Position numbers and translations under genes: made by a program. A stretch of 32,964 nt of DNA from CAZVWW01 sp964631265 (GTDB lineage Bacteria > Thermotogota > Thermotogae > MWEM01), in assembly GCA_964631265.1 (NCBI GenBank), contig CAZVWW010000014.1:1-32964 (forward strand), written 5' to 3'. Numbering within the stretch: position 1 is the stretch's first letter; each line of letters begins with the position of its first letter. Below the pieces are notes generated by a model. That model was not told the DNA's origin and did not search any database. It worked only from the letters and a program-made list of their open reading frames with translations. Positions 32,285-32,964 of the stretch are shown here, piece by piece.

Positions 32285-32546
32285 ATAGGGGCTGCTGAAT
32301 AACCTTCCCGGTCTCGCACTGACTCCCCCGGGTCGGTGCGCACAATGAATCAAACACCCTCCTCAGGGTGTTTTCCGATTTTTTATCAGGTTGGAATCCC
32401 CCCTGTTTGAGTCACGTATGGCCTGTTTCCTTGGATAGGGATGCAGGGTTTTTCGTGGTTTTTCTTCAAAAACCTTGCATCAAACGTTGGTTTTATTACC
32501 GGCAACCGCCGATAAAGGTCTCCCCGTGTTATTCACCAAACCCTAT
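32285..32546. mobile_element. Putative MITE-like element with 19-bp imperfect terminal inverted repeats
   Basis: ATAGGGGCTGCTGAATAAC (32285-32303) is matched in inverted orientation by GTTATTCACCAAACCCTAT (32528-32546) at 16 of 19 positions. Both ends begin with TA followed by GGG, which fits a TA target duplication as made by Tc1/mariner-IS630-type transposases. The interior has no convincing gene but three hairpins: 32315-32340 (11 bp, C4 loop), 32352-32373 (9-bp perfect AAACACCCT/AGGGTGTTT) and 32441-32480 (13 bp, one G-U). Short length, inverted ends, a TA border and internal structure suggest a non-autonomous element. Copy number elsewhere is unknown. Confidence 0.5.
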
Positions 32547-32624
32547 CATATATGATGAAAGGGGCTTACGGACTAATAGAAATGTTTTTTTATTGTAGAT
32601 TTAAATGAATCTATATAAAAAGAG

Positions 32625-32653
32625 TTGACATCCCCATATAATTGTGTTATGAT
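32625..32653 (+). promoter_or_regulatory. Promoter of the tRNA cluster
   Basis: TTGACA (32625-32630) and TATGAT (32648-32653) are exactly 17 bp apart. Transcription should start near 32660, only a few nt before the tRNA-Leu. Confidence 0.85.
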
Positions 32654-32666
32654 ACCTAACGGAAAT

Positions 32667-32754
32667 GCCGGGGTGGCGGAACAGGCAGACGCTACGGACT
32701 TAAAATCCGTTGATACTATGTATCGTGCGGGTTCGAGTCCCGCCCTCGGCACCA
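32667..32754 (+). tRNA. tRNA-Leu(UAA)
   Basis: The acceptor stem GCCGGGG pairs with CCTCGGC. The anticodon loop CTTAAAA lies between ACGGA and TCCGT, giving anticodon UAA. A long variable arm typical of Leu tRNAs and the T-arm GCGGG-TTCGAGT-CCCGC are present. CCA is encoded. Length 88 nt. Confidence 0.97.
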
Positions 32755-32802
32755 GGATAAAATGGGTAATTTGCATTGATCATATAAAACAAGCATATAA
32801 GT

Positions 32803-32879
<77 letters not shown>

Positions 32880-32887
32880 TTTTTTTT

Positions 32888-32964
32888 GGCGGTGTAGCTC
32901 AGTTGGCTAGAGCATGCGGTTCATACCCGCAGAGTCGTCAGTTCAAATCTGACCGCCGCCACCA
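32888..32964 (+). tRNA. Elongator tRNA-Met(CAU)
   Basis: The acceptor stem GGCGGTG pairs with CGCCGCC. The anticodon loop TTCATAC on TGCGG/CCGCA gives CAU, and the body resembles the elongator tRNA-Met of B. subtilis rather than tRNA-Ile2. The encoded CCA ends exactly at the window edge. A run of eight T's (32880-32887) separates it from tRNA-fMet. Confidence 0.93.

Noticed and set aside
32368..32598. 76-aa ORF on the + strand near the tRNAs
   Set aside because: It spans a hairpin and the end of the putative MITE, has no ribosome binding site and an implausible Pro/Cys-rich composition; it is most likely not coding.

Overview
The window is an ordinary chromosomal stretch of a bacterium with mid-range GC (mid-40s % by eye), frequent GTG/TTG starts, strong AGGAGG-type ribosome binding sites and sigma70-type promoters. 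Four of the transporter binding proteins carry plain type-I signal peptides without a lipobox, which suggests an envelope with a periplasm. Three separate osmoprotectant ABC transporters point to a saline or fluctuating habitat, and the metabolic genes would suit an anaerobe or fermenter. A Thermotogota (Kosmotoga/Mesotoga-like) or spirochaete host is possible, but this is a guess and I see no decisive marker gene.

Layout. 1-1779: 3' part of a GH38 alpha-mannosidase. 2111-4984 (+): a ProVWX/OpuA-type glycine betaine transporter. 8861-5083 (-): a four-gene osmoprotectant transporter whose order and protein lengths match E. coli osmF(yehZ)-yehY-yehX-yehW, with a small unknown gene (9354-8893) just upstream. 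21369-9521 (-): one roughly 12-kb run of eleven same-strand genes with tiny gaps or 4-8 nt overlaps: FabG-like reductase, double-TetR regulator, thiolase, KASIII-like synthase, Cat1/4-hydroxybutyrate-type CoA-transferase, then LivK-G-F-H-M transporter genes, with an alpha/beta hydrolase fused in frame to LivM and a second alpha/beta hydrolase at the end. A sigma70-like promoter with a 17-bp palindrome precedes it, and a strong terminator follows it. 21700-26426: a degenerate nuclease-fold secreted protein, a FeoC-like mini-regulator, xanthine phosphoribosyltransferase, FabK, a GT4 glycosyltransferase and a threonine aldolase. 26694-30058 (+): a third osmoprotectant transporter (permease, ATPase, permease, binding protein). 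30130-32196: a stand-alone pyruvate-kinase C-domain-like protein, a GNAT acetyltransferase and a small lipoprotein. 32285-32546: a putative MITE-like element. 32667-32964: tRNA-Leu(UAA), initiator tRNA-fMet(CAU) and elongator tRNA-Met(CAU).

The most interesting part is the 12-kb operon. It joins uptake of an unknown substrate by a Liv-type transporter to two intracellular hydrolases, CoA transfer, 3-hydroxyacyl-CoA oxidation and thiolysis, under a single-chain tandem TetR repressor. Read together (inference), it looks like an import-and-degrade module for an ester- or hydroxyacid-type compound. The in-frame LivM-hydrolase fusion has a well-placed internal ribosome binding site and start, so both a membrane-tethered and a free hydrolase could be made.
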